The position numbers and the translations under genes were made by a program. Below the pieces are notes generated by a model. It searched no databases, was not told the origin of the DNA, and was given only the letters and a program-made list of their open reading frames with translations. From the NCBI RefSeq assembly GCF_903819165.1, contig NZ_CAIJCS010000019.1, forward strand, positions 124,001 to 188,000: a stretch of 64,000 nt of DNA, in the 5' to 3' direction. Position 1 is the stretch's first letter; each line of letters begins with the position of its first letter. This stretch comes from Aedoeadaptatus nemausensis (GTDB taxonomy: Bacteria > Bacillota > Clostridia > Tissierellales > Peptoniphilaceae). Positions 7,795-16,964 of the stretch are shown here, piece by piece.

Positions 7795-10149
7795 CTAAAA
7801 TGCGGGTTTGGCCTGATTGAGTTTGGCGATTTTTAACTTACGATAGAGGGCATCTCCGATTCTGTCGATATCCGCATCCTCTCGCACCACGATCTGATCG
7901 GCGAGCTTGGGGATGTGGATATGGGTGTCGCCTCCGGAGTTGCCATTCATTCTCGCCTCGTGCATGGCGAGGCGGCTCTTTGTATTGGAGAGCACCTCCG
8001 AGCCTCGGGGTAAGTTGACGATTTCGGGGCCTTCTTCACCGACCCACGTCAAACCGCCCTTCCAATTCGACGTACCTCGAGCATTTCGCCCGATATCTCC
8101 GCCGCCCATGATGTTCCGCATGATGTTGACGGTTCCTCGGATGGGGTGACGCAAAAAGGCCTTAACCTCTCCCCACCACTTTTTGACCTTATCCACGCCC
8201 GCTTTAAATTGGTCGTAGATCATAGTTACTTTTGATTTTATCGGTGTCTCGAGCTTGGATTTTAGCGTATCAAACCAACCTTTGAGCAAATTGACGGTAT
8301 TGGAAAACATAGTCTTGACGGATTCCCATGCGGCCGCCCAATTGCCCGTTAAAACATTGGTCACAAAGTCCACGAGGGCTTTGGCTTGATCGATAATGTA
8401 GAGGATGTATTGGCCCACAAAAGGCGCCACCGCTCCGATGACGGTGAGTAGCAAGTTAAACGCCGCCACTAGAGGCCCGGCAAAAGTCGCCGCAAACTCT
8501 CCGACGATACCCAAGATAGTCCCAAAGAGCTCCCCAAAACTCGATCCAAATCCGGAGAGATGCTCTTTGATCTCGCCAAAAAAGGCTTTTAAGGGCTCGC
8601 CGAAACTTTTGATCTTTTCCCCGGCTTGGGAGCAAATGTCCAAAAAACCTTGAAATAGCGAGCTAGACTCCACAAACTCTACAAATTTATTTTTTACATT
8701 TTCGATGACGGGGCCGATCTTATCCCAATTGGCGATGATGAGGCCTGCCGCCAGTGCAACACCTGCGAGGACGAGAGCCAATTTAACGCCCGGCGTTAAG
8801 AGAGCGCCCATCAAAGTGGATCCGCCTTCGATGGCCGTCCCAAGTCTCATTGCGACTTTTACCGCACTATTGCATACGCCGATAATCTTTCCGATGCCGA
8901 GGGCAACGGGGCCGATGGCGGCCGCAAAAGCCACTATTTTCAAGATAAATCTTTGCGTATCGCCTTCGGCATCCGCAAAGTTATATGCAAGTTCGGTTAT
9001 TTTATCGATAAGCGGAGAGAGCATGGGCAGTACATTTACTGCGACGGCTTTCGCCACTTCTTGCAGTGCATTTTTTAAAAAACGCACTTTGGCCTCAAAT
9101 GTTTTATAAGCGGCCGCCGCCTCTTTGTTGAGAGCCTCATTTTCTTTCCACGCTCGAGCCCCTAATTTTATCGATCGGCTTAAAAGCTCGTGGGCACCGG
9201 AGAGCCGTTTCATGGTGTCCACCTCTCGGATGCCCTTAATATTGAGACTGTCGAGGACGGCGTCCACATTGCCGCCTGACTTGTTGACGTCGTCGAGGCC
9301 TTTTGCCACCATGGCGAGGGCTTTGGCCGGTTCCGATCGCCACACACTTGCAAATTTGTCGGCGCTTACGCCTGCCACATTTGCGTAGTTTTGCAGATTC
9401 TTTCCGCCGTCAAATACCGATCGGTTGATCTTGGTCATGATCTTGGACATGGCCGATCCCCCGGCCTCCGCCTGTATGCCCACAGAGGACATTGCGGCGG
9501 CGAGGGACATGGTCGAGGATTCCGTCATGCCGATCTGATGAGCAGTACCGGCGAGACGCAATCCCATTTCCATGATCTCCGATTCCGTCGTCGCAAAGTT
9601 GTTGCCGAGTGCAACCACTGTGGACCCTAAGCGGCCGTAGTCGTTCTCGCTCATGCCGGTGATGGCGGCAAAACGGGCGGCCGCCGTTGCGGCATCCTCG
9701 GCGCTCATATTGGTAGCCGTTCCCATTTTGACCATAGTCTCCGTAAAGTCGACGAGGTGCTCTTTAGATACGCCTAGTTGACCCGCCGCTTCGGCGACCT
9801 TGGCGATGTTTTCCGCACTCTCGGGGATCCGTCGGCTCATTTTGACGATGTCGTCGCTAAACTTGGCAAACTCTTTGTTGTTTAGATCTGTGGTTTTTCG
9901 CACTTTTACAAGTGCCGTTTCCAAACTTGAGTAACTTTTTATACTTGCGGCCACGCCTGCGCCCACAGCGAGAGTGACGGGCATCATTGCCTTTCCGATC
10001 CCTTGCATCCCCTTTGACGTGTTGTAAAAGGACTGCTCCATGGCTCCCGCTTTTGATTTAAAACTCTTTAAACTCCCCTCAACTTTTGTAAGAGTGCTGC
10101 TAAAGTCGTCTTTTAATCGCAGTACGGCGTCAATATATTTAGTAGACAA
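7795..10149 (-). CDS. Tail tape measure protein (TP901 family)
   Basis: 784 aa from a TTG start preceded by AGGAGGTGA. An N-terminal coiled segment is followed by the TP901 core (about 80-350), with repeated GMSENDYGRLGSTVV-like and AGGSAMSKI motifs, hydrophobic Ala/Gly/Val-rich membrane-spanning segments at about 400-600, and a C-terminal Gly/Ser segment. It sets tail length and probably helps form the DNA channel. It starts directly after the frameshifted chaperone extension. Length fits a tail of roughly 100 nm by the usual about 0.15 nm per residue rule (inference). Confidence 0.92.
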   Translation of the reverse strand: MSTKYIDAVLRLKDDFSSTLTKVEGSLKSFKSKAGAMEQSFYNTSKGMQGIGKAMMPVTLAVGAGVAASIKSYSSLETALVKVRKTTDLNNKEFAKFSDDIVKMSRRIPESAENIAKVAEAAGQLGVSKEHLVDFTETMVKMGTATNMSAEDAATAAARFAAITGMSENDYGRLGSTVVALGNNFATTESEIMEMGLRLAGTAHQIGMTESSTMSLAAAMSSVGIQAEAGGSAMSKIMTKINRSVFDGGKNLQNYANVAGVSADKFASVWRSEPAKALAMVAKGLDDVNKSGGNVDAVLDSLNIKGIREVDTMKRLSGAHELLSRSIKLGARAWKENEALNKEAAAAYKTFEAKVRFLKNALQEVAKAVAVNVLPMLSPLIDKITELAYNFADAEGDTQRFILKIVAFAAAIGPVALGIGKIIGVCNSAVKVAMRLGTAIEGGSTLMGALLTPGVKLALVLAGVALAAGLIIANWDKIGPVIENVKNKFVEFVESSSLFQGFLDICSQAGEKIKSFGEPLKAFFGEIKEHLSGFGSSFGELFGTILGIVGEFAATFAGPLVAAFNLLLTVIGAVAPFVGQYILYIIDQAKALVDFVTNVLTGNWAAAWESVKTMFSNTVNLLKGWFDTLKSKLETPIKSKVTMIYDQFKAGVDKVKKWWGEVKAFLRHPIRGTVNIMRNIMGGGDIGRNARGTSNWKGGLTWVGEEGPEIVNLPRGSEVLSNTKSRLAMHEARMNGNSGGDTHIHIPKLADQIVVREDADIDRIGDALYRKLKIAKLNQAKPAF

Positions 10150-10153
10150 TGGC

Positions 10154-10734
10154 TCACCTCCTCATCGCCTTGGCCATTTCCTTGGCTTCCGCCTCTTTTT
10201 CTTCGATTTCCTGTAGCAAAAAAGCCCTCGTGACTTTTCGCTCGCCAAAGCGCATAGCAAAGTAATCCGAGGGCTTCCAATCGTGTAACAAAAAACACAG
10301 ATAAGCTGTATTGACATCCTTATCTGTGTAAATTAGTTTTTTATATCTTTTTCCTTCGCATAGCCGGAGATGGCGTCGATCTCGTCTTTGAGTTTGTCCA
10401 TCTCGCCCGATGTGAGTAGGATTTTAACCAGTTCTTTCGGTGTGGCGGCTTTAAAGTGGTCTTGGACTTCTTTGTTTTTAAAAACACTCGGGCAACCCTC
10501 GATAATAGTCATCACCGTGACATTGTAGGAGCCCTCTACTCGCATAGCTTCCGTCTTGGACTCAAAGCGGATCATGCTTTCCTTAAGCTCGCTCATGATT
10601 TCGGGATCCACTGCCTCGATTTTAAAATCCAGTTCTGATCCGTCAAATTTGCCGAGTTTTAATTTTACGGTTTTCGTCGGTTTTTTAATTCTACTTGCAT
10701 CTAAGGCAAGTAATTGCTCAACTGCACTTGTCAT
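10154..10734 (-). CDS. Tail assembly chaperone, -1 frameshift product (gpGT-like, 193 aa)
   Basis: After codon 133 of the XkdN-like gene the -1 frame stays open for 60 codons and ends at TGA 10156-10154, just before the tape measure SD. The extension contains DWKPSDYFAMRFGERKVTRA and an Ala/Glu/Lys-rich helix. Codon use and composition look coding, and without the shift this 180-base gap would be empty. The shift site is a perfect A-AAA-AAC heptamer (10342-10336) right before the zero-frame TAA. The layout matches the gpG/gpGT arrangement of tailed phages, where the long form recruits the tape measure protein. Confidence 0.85.
10295..10342 (-). promoter_or_regulatory. Programmed -1 frameshift signal: slippery heptamer plus stem-loop
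   Basis: The heptamer AAAAAAC (10342-10336) is in the right phase (ATA AAA AAC TAA). A 6-base spacer follows, then a perfect 11-bp stem: ACACAGATAAG (10329-10319) and CTTATCTGTGT (10305-10295) around a 13-base loop. This is the classic layout of a stimulated -1 shift. The 3' arm is followed by a T run, so the hairpin may also act as a weak terminator before the tape measure gene. Confidence 0.88.
10333..10734 (-). CDS. Tail assembly chaperone, short form (XkdN-like, gpG-like)
   Basis: 133 aa, ATG start with an AGGAGG-type site, 10 bases after the tail tube gene. Order (tube, this gene, tape measure) and size match XkdN/YqbN. Mostly helical and acidic, with a conserved-looking segment KLKLGKFDGSELDFKIEAVD. 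It terminates at TAA on the slippery site, so the short form is the unshifted product. Role: chaperone for the tape measure protein during tail assembly, normally absent from the virion. Confidence 0.85.
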   Translation of the reverse strand: MTSAVEQLLALDASRIKKPTKTVKLKLGKFDGSELDFKIEAVDPEIMSELKESMIRFESKTEAMRVEGSYNVTVMTIIEGCPSVFKNKEVQDHFKAATPKELVKILLTSGEMDKLKDEIDAISGYAKEKDIKN

Positions 10735-10744
10735 GATTTACCTC

Positions 10745-11194
10745 CTAGTTATATACGACCGTATCTTCTTCTACTACGTCGAGAGGTTCCCACTTGGCAA
10801 AGGTAAAAGAGATTTCTTGTTTCGTTTCCGATGCACGCTCAAATCCAGTGAGCGGTACATTCTCAAAGTTGACATTTTTGAGGACGACACGTTCCATGCC
10901 GATGGCGTCGGGGTCGGATAGTTTAATAATCAGTTGAGATTCCACCTGATGTCCGGATTTTTCCGTGGAGTAGGCTCTCATTAATTGACGGGAGTTGATC
11001 TTGTATAGTGTCATGGAGCCGGAGCCTTCCATACTTAATTGCTTTTTATAGGTGGCAAGGTCTCTCGGCTTGCGGATGTCCGCATAGTTGATCGATACTT
11101 CCGCCGTAACGGATTCCGCCTCGGCGATATATTCGGAGTCGATCCAAACCTCGCCAAACGTGCCGTTAAAGGTCCATTTATGATCAAAGCTCAT
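10745..11194 (-). CDS. Tail tube protein (XkdM-like)
   Basis: 149 aa. It lies between sheath and tail chaperone and has the beta-rich pattern of XkdM/DUF2001 tube proteins (opening WTFNGTFGEVWIDSEYIAE and a GSGSMTLYKINSR segment). It forms the inner rigid tube of the contractile tail. It follows the sheath gene by 11 bases. Confidence 0.87.
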   Translation of the reverse strand: MSFDHKWTFNGTFGEVWIDSEYIAEAESVTAEVSINYADIRKPRDLATYKKQLSMEGSGSMTLYKINSRQLMRAYSTEKSGHQVESQLIIKLSDPDAIGMERVVLKNVNFENVPLTGFERASETKQEISFTFAKWEPLDVVEEDTVVYN

Positions 11195-11205
11195 ATTTTA
11201 CCTCC

Positions 11206-12288
11206 TTAAATGACAATATCGAGGTGGATATCCTCGATAGCATCTAAAATCTTTGTTTTTGCGAGCAGGTATACGTGAGATCCCGTGTCCGCATTTTTAA
11301 GGTCTCTAACGCTCATCTTGTCTACGTCTACGCCTTTGCGTCTTAAGTGATTGATCTGTTTTGCAAGGTCAAGGGACACGTTGGTCGATCCGAGAGCCAC
11401 GATTTGATCCATTTCGAGGGACTCAAAATAGGCTTGGATTGCAGTGATGAGCAAACATTTATTGTTGTAAGTGTTGGGGTATTTACCGAGGTAGTGATCT
11501 TCCGCGGTCTTTTTAATGTCGCTAAAGATCAGATCCATGGCCTCCACGATTTTGATCTTTTTAAAGGATTCGAGCTTTTCGGCGACCATGGTGGTAAAAG
11601 AGTTGACCGCACGATTTACCTTTACTTTTTCGCCGTCGTTAAAGATGATAAATTCGCCGTTATCCACAGCTTCATCTCGTTTGTCTCTCGGAGGTGTCAG
11701 TACGTCGTCGACTTCGGGGAGCGGAGCGAAGGAGCATCCGATTCTCAGGGGCGTTCCCGCGATTAAACCTGCGATCCGTGCGCAGTAGTCTGCGGTGTTG
11801 TATTTTTTATCGCCCACTTTAATGTCTGTGGAGGTAAAGTTGACGATGCCTTCGTAGTCCGCCTTTGTGTTGGGGAGTACCGCCTTTACTCTCTTTTTTT
11901 CTTGATCTCTCATTTGCTTAATCCATGTGACGATCGCTTCCGTGTCGGCTTTTGCGATGCCGGGGATGGCGAGCCAATCAAAGGGCACGCTCCGCAGGTA
12001 GTTCAGCGCGTCGGTGTAGTCTTTTGCCTCGGCAGGTTGTACATAGACGTAGATAAAGCGAGGCGTTGTTTGATAGCCCATAAACGCCTTTGCGATTTGG
12101 TCTTTGTTGTAGTCGGATAATTCTTTCGGGATTTCCGTCACGTTTCTCAGTTTCAAAGGCTCGATTTTTGCCGCATCTCGTAAAATCAAGGCGACGATGC
12201 CTTGATCGCCTCGAGTAATGGCGGCGATGCCGAGCTCTTTAAAGACGATCTCGATAGACGGAGAGCCCATACGTACGCTTGTTGCCAT
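11206..12288 (-). CDS. Contractile tail sheath protein (XkdK-like)
   Basis: 360 aa, near the compact length of PBSX XkdK and shorter than T4/P2 sheaths. It carries N-terminal RMGSPSIEIVFKELG and a C-terminal part ending ILDAIEDIHLDIVI, the beta strand that interlocks subunits. Presence of a sheath, tube and J-like baseplate makes this a myovirus-type tail. Confidence 0.88.
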   Translation of the reverse strand: MATSVRMGSPSIEIVFKELGIAAITRGDQGIVALILRDAAKIEPLKLRNVTEIPKELSDYNKDQIAKAFMGYQTTPRFIYVYVQPAEAKDYTDALNYLRSVPFDWLAIPGIAKADTEAIVTWIKQMRDQEKKRVKAVLPNTKADYEGIVNFTSTDIKVGDKKYNTADYCARIAGLIAGTPLRIGCSFAPLPEVDDVLTPPRDKRDEAVDNGEFIIFNDGEKVKVNRAVNSFTTMVAEKLESFKKIKIVEAMDLIFSDIKKTAEDHYLGKYPNTYNNKCLLITAIQAYFESLEMDQIVALGSTNVSLDLAKQINHLRRKGVDVDKMSVRDLKNADTGSHVYLLAKTKILDAIEDIHLDIVI

Positions 12289-12298
12289 GTTGTCCTCC

Positions 12299-12763
12299 TT
12301 ATTGTGTGATCTCTAGGTAGCGCATAATTTCCGCGGTCTCTTTGCGGTCCATAAACGTTACAAAACGCAGTTCAAAATCAAAGGAGAGAGTGCCCTCCTC
12401 GTCGATCTTGCTATTGATGTCAAAAAGTTGCAGGTAGCGGTCTCTTACCAGTACGACGAGGTCAAAGGCTCGGGCGATCTCGTCGCTCATGTGGATAAGT
12501 TCCAGCCGCTTTTTGCTCGCCGTTAGATATTTGATGCTCACCTGTACAACCATCTCTTTGCAATATTCGCTTTGGTGTCTAAAAGCGGTGGGGATGACGT
12601 CGACGTAAAACGCCGGGAGCGTCATGCCTTCCTCAACCTCTCCCGCGTGGATTGGAATCTCCGGAAAGTGTTCATCCAGTACTTTGTCCACGCCGAGGGT
12701 GATATCAAAAAGCCCCACGTGCTGAGACTTGTCGACACGTGGGGTATATTTGTTTTTTGTCAT
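12299..12763 (-). CDS. Tail terminator/completion-like protein (XkdJ-type position)
   Basis: 154 aa. Small alpha/beta protein directly before the sheath gene, the position of tail terminator proteins in PBSX-like phages. Contains a VLDEHFPEIPIHAGEVEEG segment and a C-terminal beta sheet region. Overlaps the gp10-like gene by 4 bases. The function is inferred mainly from order and size. Confidence 0.68.
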   Translation of the reverse strand: MTKNKYTPRVDKSQHVGLFDITLGVDKVLDEHFPEIPIHAGEVEEGMTLPAFYVDVIPTAFRHQSEYCKEMVVQVSIKYLTASKKRLELIHMSDEIARAFDLVVLVRDRYLQLFDINSKIDEEGTLSFDFELRFVTFMDRKETAEIMRYLEITQ

Positions 12764-13170
12764 AATAGGTCCTTGTATAACTCATTGAGCCAAGCCTCGG
12801 TCTCCGCCTCAAATTTCGGGCGGTGGCTTTCCGTCGTCCGCTCGATGTACCGTTGTCCCGGTACGTAGCCGATAACTTTTCCGCTTTTTGTTACCAAACG
12901 GTGACCGTTGTTTACGAGGTGATGATGGGGTGCCTTGTTGGTAATGGGCTTGGAATATCCTTTATCCATATATTTGATTTGTTTTGATACATAGCTGTCT
13001 CTTATATGGCGTTTCCCGCCGGCCCGATAAGGCGTATTGCCTTTTGCCTCCTCGATAAAATCTCGGCCTTGCTTATTTAAAAACTTGCGGATCTTTTTAT
13101 CGGCGTTTTTGCCGGTCTTGGCCATGGCTTGGATGTACTCGTCCAGATTTTTAAACTTGATCCCTGCCAA
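12760..13170 (-). CDS. HK97 gp10-like head-tail protein
   Basis: 136 aa from a TTG start chosen because a GGAGAGG site precedes it. The longer frame would run deep into the preceding gene. The sequence matches the gp10 pattern: basic N-terminal helices, TPYRAGGKRHIRDSY, then a Gly-Tyr-containing strand with GYVPGQRYIERT. It acts at the head-tail interface or tail completion in HK97-like phages. Confidence 0.78.
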   Translation of the reverse strand: MAGIKFKNLDEYIQAMAKTGKNADKKIRKFLNKQGRDFIEEAKGNTPYRAGGKRHIRDSYVSKQIKYMDKGYSKPITNKAPHHHLVNNGHRLVTKSGKVIGYVPGQRYIERTTESHRPKFEAETEAWLNELYKDLL

Positions 13171-13519
13171 TGGGCCTCTCCACCTCTCTCGCCATGATCT
13201 CCATGTGCATCTCTCGGCCCGATACATCGAGGATCGACTCGATCCTCAGCGTTCGATCACCCCAAAGAATAAACATGTCCGGGGTGATGCTCGGGCGGTA
13301 GTATGTGGTCACGCGGTAAACGTGCTCCGACACTAAGATCTGTGACTCCGTCAGCTCTCGTCCACGGATGGGCTTGATATCTGCGAAGAGCACTTCCACA
13401 TCGACAAGTTTTTGCTCCTGTTGTAAGAGCTCATTTTTAACCGAGCGATAGTCCACAATCCTGATCTTATGGCGGTAGTTGCGATTGACATTGGCCATAG
13501 TGCCCTTTTTATCGAGCAT
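13151..13519 (-). CDS. Head-tail adaptor (SPP1 gp16 / head-closure type)
   Basis: 122 aa. A beta-rich protein with HKIRIVDYRSVKNE and VYRVTTYYRPSITPDMFILW segments typical of head-closure proteins that follow the gp6-type connector. The first ATG overlaps the connector gene; an internal ATG (MANVNRNYR) is an alternative start. Order connector, adaptor, gp10 supports the call. Confidence 0.7.
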   Translation of the reverse strand: MLDKKGTMANVNRNYRHKIRIVDYRSVKNELLQQEQKLVDVEVLFADIKPIRGRELTESQILVSEHVYRVTTYYRPSITPDMFILWGDRTLRIESILDVSGREMHMEIMAREVERPIGRDQV

Positions 13520-13781
13520 GATCTTTACCTCGTAGTGCCTCGGAGAGTTGGAGTCTTAAGATCTCTTTGTGGTAGTTGTCCTCAAAGTATTCCGTGGCCT
13601 GATTGTACTCATATCGGCAGTAGTCCAATAAAAGATTTTGAGCCAGACCTTCTTGTGCGAAGTCCGGCTCAGTACCTGTTAAATCTTTTAAATATTGCTC
13701 GCCTCGGGCGATGATCGACGCCAAATAAGCATCGTCACTGTCCCAAGTGATACGCAGCGTCTCTTTTACTTTATCTAACAT
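13509..13781 (-). CDS. Head-tail connector (gp6/YqbG type)
   Basis: 90 aa helical protein containing LRITWDSDDAYLASIIARG and a YCRYEYNQATEYFE segment, the usual signature of gp6-like DNA-packaging connectors found right after the major capsid gene. Follows capsid by 14 bases. Confidence 0.78.
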   Translation of the reverse strand: MLDKVKETLRITWDSDDAYLASIIARGEQYLKDLTGTEPDFAQEGLAQNLLLDYCRYEYNQATEYFEDNYHKEILRLQLSEALRGKDHAR

Positions 13782-13795
13782 CGATCACACCTCTT

Positions 13796-15025
13796 TTATT
13801 GAGCGGGAGTTGCTTCTTTGCCCACCACTTCAACTTTGGGGTAAGTCGGTTTTAAGCCACTGATGTCGGCGACCACAAAAGCGTTGTTATCTTTGGGCAT
13901 GCCGTTGCCATAAAGTTTAGTGATGTAGATACGTTGATCTTCTAAAAATTTGTAATCGTCAGAGTATTCGATTTTTCCGGACTTTGCAGTACCCACGCCC
14001 ATAAAGTAGCCGTTGGCCACACCAATGACTGCTTTACCTGCCGCCATGCGTTCCGATTGGATGACGCGGGTCGGGAAGGGGAGGACGTCTTTTCTGTAGG
14101 TGCCGTCTAAGCCCTTGATGGTGGTCGCCGGGAATACTTTTGTAAAGTAGTCCGCGGGGTTGACAACCATAATGACCTCGGAGATCACGCGGTAGCCAAA
14201 GACCTCTTTACCGTCGCTATCTTTGCCTTTGCTGTATTTAGCAATGCCGGAGAGGATGTTGCCGTAGGTTTCCACATCGAGAGTTTCGACTTTTACGGCT
14301 TTCTTTTCGGGATATTTTCCACCGGTTACGGATACGTCGTCGCCTACTTGGCGGATCATACCGATAGGCGTCTTATTACCGTCGCCGTTCAAAATGCCTT
14401 CTTCTAGGCCGAGAGCGAGGGCTTCGCCTAAGATTTCGCGGACATAGCGATCGAGCCATACGGGACCGAGATCGAGCATGTCTTTGGAGACGGGAATAAA
14501 GGCGGTTAGCTTTTTAAGGCTTACGTCAAAGACCTTAAAGCCGGACATGATTTCCGTAACGATGGGAGTGTTTAGCTCGTCCCATGTCGCCAGTTGTTCG
14601 TGGTGCATATTGACGATGATTTTAGTGATCGCCGTTGTGTTTTTAAAGTCGATGACGGACAGTAATTCATGATTTTTCTTCAGGTCGTCAAAGACGGCGT
14701 CGATGACGGTCTCGGGTAAGACCACTTTAAGGTCTTTTAATGCTTGTTGAGGATTGGTCGAGCGCATGGCCTCGATGGTACCCTTATAAAATTCTTTTTC
14801 TTCCGAGGTCAATTGGCGCACGCCTCGAGCGGTTAAGGCTTGGGCGTCTAATTGGTCATAACGCAGTTCTCTCTTTGCGTCTTCCAAAATATCCGCTTGC
14901 ATTTCCTTCGCCATTTCCAAAAATGCGGAGGTAAATTCTTCGCTGTTTCCGTTGTCGATGGCGGCGGACATTTTTGCTCTTGCATCTTCCAATGTTTGAT
15001 TTTTCACGTCTAAACTTAAGGTCAT
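13796..15025 (-). CDS. HK97-fold major capsid protein
   Basis: 409 aa. The N-terminal about 110 residues are a helical, charged scaffold-like delta domain, followed by the HK97 core (LPETVIDAVFDDLKKNHELL, DEALALGLE-type helix and the SERMAAGKAVIGVANGYFMG P-loop region). A prohead protease lies upstream and would cleave the delta domain. A separate scaffold gene is absent, consistent with a fused one. Confidence 0.9.
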   Translation of the reverse strand: MTLSLDVKNQTLEDARAKMSAAIDNGNSEEFTSAFLEMAKEMQADILEDAKRELRYDQLDAQALTARGVRQLTSEEKEFYKGTIEAMRSTNPQQALKDLKVVLPETVIDAVFDDLKKNHELLSVIDFKNTTAITKIIVNMHHEQLATWDELNTPIVTEIMSGFKVFDVSLKKLTAFIPVSKDMLDLGPVWLDRYVREILGEALALGLEEGILNGDGNKTPIGMIRQVGDDVSVTGGKYPEKKAVKVETLDVETYGNILSGIAKYSKGKDSDGKEVFGYRVISEVIMVVNPADYFTKVFPATTIKGLDGTYRKDVLPFPTRVIQSERMAAGKAVIGVANGYFMGVGTAKSGKIEYSDDYKFLEDQRIYITKLYGNGMPKDNNAFVVADISGLKPTYPKVEVVGKEATPAQ

Positions 15026-15028
15026 TTT

Positions 15029-15814
15029 CTACACTCCTTTTAAAAATTCCATCATGTGTTGTCTTTTGAGTCTCTCGTTGATCGCCGCATTGGGATCGTC
15101 GGTCTCGGGTTCGTCGTCTTCCTCGTCGTCGTCTTCTAAAAGGCCGACAATGTAATCGAGCTTATTTAAGATTTCGGTATTTGCATCGTCTTCCGATGCA
15201 AGGCCTTTAAAAATTAAGGCTTGCATCCGTTGTTGTACGGATTGATAGGCCGTTTCTGCCGTTGTTTTTGTCTCTTTGATCGCCGTTGCAAATCCACACT
15301 CGAGGGATTCCTCAGGCGTGAGCCATGTTTCGGCGTCGAGCATCGCTTTTAAGTCGTCGTCACTTAAATTGCACACGCTCCGATACGCTTGTTTCGTCGT
15401 CTCGCTGATTTTCCGCACGCCTTCGGCGGCCTGCGTCAATTCGTCGGCATCGCCGATAGCCACAGTCCACGCATTGTGGATCATGAGCATGGAGAGGTCG
15501 CTTACGATGCGATCGTCTCCGGCACAAAAGATCACGCTTGCGATACTGCACGCAAAGCCCTCGGCGATAGTCGTCACTTTTGCGTTTCGATCTTTCAGGG
15601 CGTTGTAGATTGCGATGCCCTCTTTGACCTCACCGCCGTAACTGTTGATGTGGACGACGATCTCCTCGACGGATTCGGGTAAGTTTGCGATTTCTAAACT
15701 TACGGTCTCATAACCAAAGCTAGATTCGCTACTTACAATCTCGTCGTAAAGATAGACGTCCGCTCGCTTGTCATTCGTCAGCCTTACCAGATTCAATGTT
15801 TTCACCTCTTTCAA
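15029..15814 (-). CDS. ClpP-like prohead protease
   Basis: 261 aa. ClpP/S49-type fold: HINSYGGEVKEGIAIYNAL at about 55-73, catalytic Ser90 in GFACSIAS, His113 in MLMIHNAW, and the DAETWLTPEESLECGFA strand bearing the likely Asp. The C-terminal 60 residues are acidic (DDDEEDDEPETDD), perhaps a scaffold-type or targeting tail. It overlaps the portal gene by 44 bases and cleaves the capsid delta domain during head maturation. Confidence 0.88.
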   Translation of the reverse strand: MKEVKTLNLVRLTNDKRADVYLYDEIVSSESSFGYETVSLEIANLPESVEEIVVHINSYGGEVKEGIAIYNALKDRNAKVTTIAEGFACSIASVIFCAGDDRIVSDLSMLMIHNAWTVAIGDADELTQAAEGVRKISETTKQAYRSVCNLSDDDLKAMLDAETWLTPEESLECGFATAIKETKTTAETAYQSVQQRMQALIFKGLASEDDANTEILNKLDYIVGLLEDDDEEDDEPETDDPNAAINERLKRQHMMEFLKGV

Positions 15815-16958
15815 AGTTTTCTACTAAGTCATAGTTCTTCGTCATAAAGCGTTTTTCGCCGATGTCGTCGCTGATAGGCTCGTAGCCCACGGCTTTGATG
15901 GCGTCGTTAATCGTAAAGGCGCCGTTACGCATGAGTAAGTCGATACTGTTGGCCACATCTCGTAGGTCTTTGCTCTTAATATTGCTCGTGTCGATCTTTA
16001 AGTAAGATTTTCCGACGTATTCGTTGCGCCCGAACATTTTCCGATTGATTTCGTCCTGTACGAGTTTTGCGATGGGGTTTAAACAAAAAGTAATAAAGTT
16101 GCTGTAAGCCTCTTTTGTATCGATGACGTCGCCCTTTAAGAGCGACGGCGGGATTCCGTATGCGATAGCGATAAAGTCAAAGACGTCGTTAACGTAGTTC
16201 TTTGTTTCTCTCGACGATTCGCCGTTACTCGACGATCGACCTGCGCTTCCGAGTTCCTCGTAGTCCATGTCGGAGGTGAGAGGGAGCACACTCGACACAT
16301 CGGGATTCATAAAGTCAGCCATCTGACTGTTGACGTAAGCGTTCAGGTCTTTTTGCCCCTGCTCCGTCTTCATCCAGTTCGTCGGAATTTTCAGTTTTCC
16401 TTTCCGGACTTTTGAGCCGAGGTAGCCGTTGGCCGACGAGTTGATCAGCTTACTAAACTCGCTGTACATTCCCGCGATCCGTCGATCAGCGTCCACAGTT
16501 GAGGGGTAATCTAAAAAAAGCACCTTGTCCTCAAACCAAACGTCGGTCAGCACGTAGTCGTCAATACATACGCCTGTGTATTCGTTCGCTTTAAAAACAT
16601 AAGGGTGCTTTGTGTAGTCATCGGCAAGATATAAACTGCCGTTTTGTACGAGGATCAAACATTCCGACCGCTCGAGCAATTTACGCACCACCGATTCCCA
16701 AAAACTTGCGGCGGGCGTGTTGAGGTTGGGCTCGATATTAAACAGATAGTAATCTTTTTGCTTGATCTCCTTGCCTTTTTGATAGGTCCTAAATTCGGCG
16801 AGGCTAAAGGCCTTGGAGATTAAGGCGATGGACGCCTCTTTTGCAAGTTCTTTAAAGGCGTCAGTCGTCTCCGAATGGAGGGCGATGGCATCCAACGGGA
16901 TGTATTTTTCGTCCTCGCCAAAAAAGCTCCTAAAAAAATCTATAATCGCTATGGTCAT
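15771..16958 (-). CDS. Phage portal protein (HK97 family)
   Basis: 395 aa from ATG 16958. The family pattern includes NTPAASFWESVVRKLLE, a LNAYVNSQMADF-type helix and the FDFIAIAYGIPPSLL wing/clip region. The AGGAGG site lies only 2 bases before this ATG, so the true start may be a nearby rare codon. It forms the dodecameric portal at the head vertex. It lies between TerL and protease as expected. Confidence 0.88.
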   Translation of the reverse strand: MTIAIIDFFRSFFGEDEKYIPLDAIALHSETTDAFKELAKEASIALISKAFSLAEFRTYQKGKEIKQKDYYLFNIEPNLNTPAASFWESVVRKLLERSECLILVQNGSLYLADDYTKHPYVFKANEYTGVCIDDYVLTDVWFEDKVLFLDYPSTVDADRRIAGMYSEFSKLINSSANGYLGSKVRKGKLKIPTNWMKTEQGQKDLNAYVNSQMADFMNPDVSSVLPLTSDMDYEELGSAGRSSSNGESSRETKNYVNDVFDFIAIAYGIPPSLLKGDVIDTKEAYSNFITFCLNPIAKLVQDEINRKMFGRNEYVGKSYLKIDTSNIKSKDLRDVANSIDLLMRNGAFTINDAIKAVGYEPISDDIGEKRFMTKNYDLVENFERGENIESGKADE

Positions 16959-16964
16959 CACCTC

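Noticed and set aside
10113-10298. Separate 61-aa minus-strand gene before the tape measure
   Set aside because: It is in the wrong frame; the -1 frameshift extension explains the segment better.
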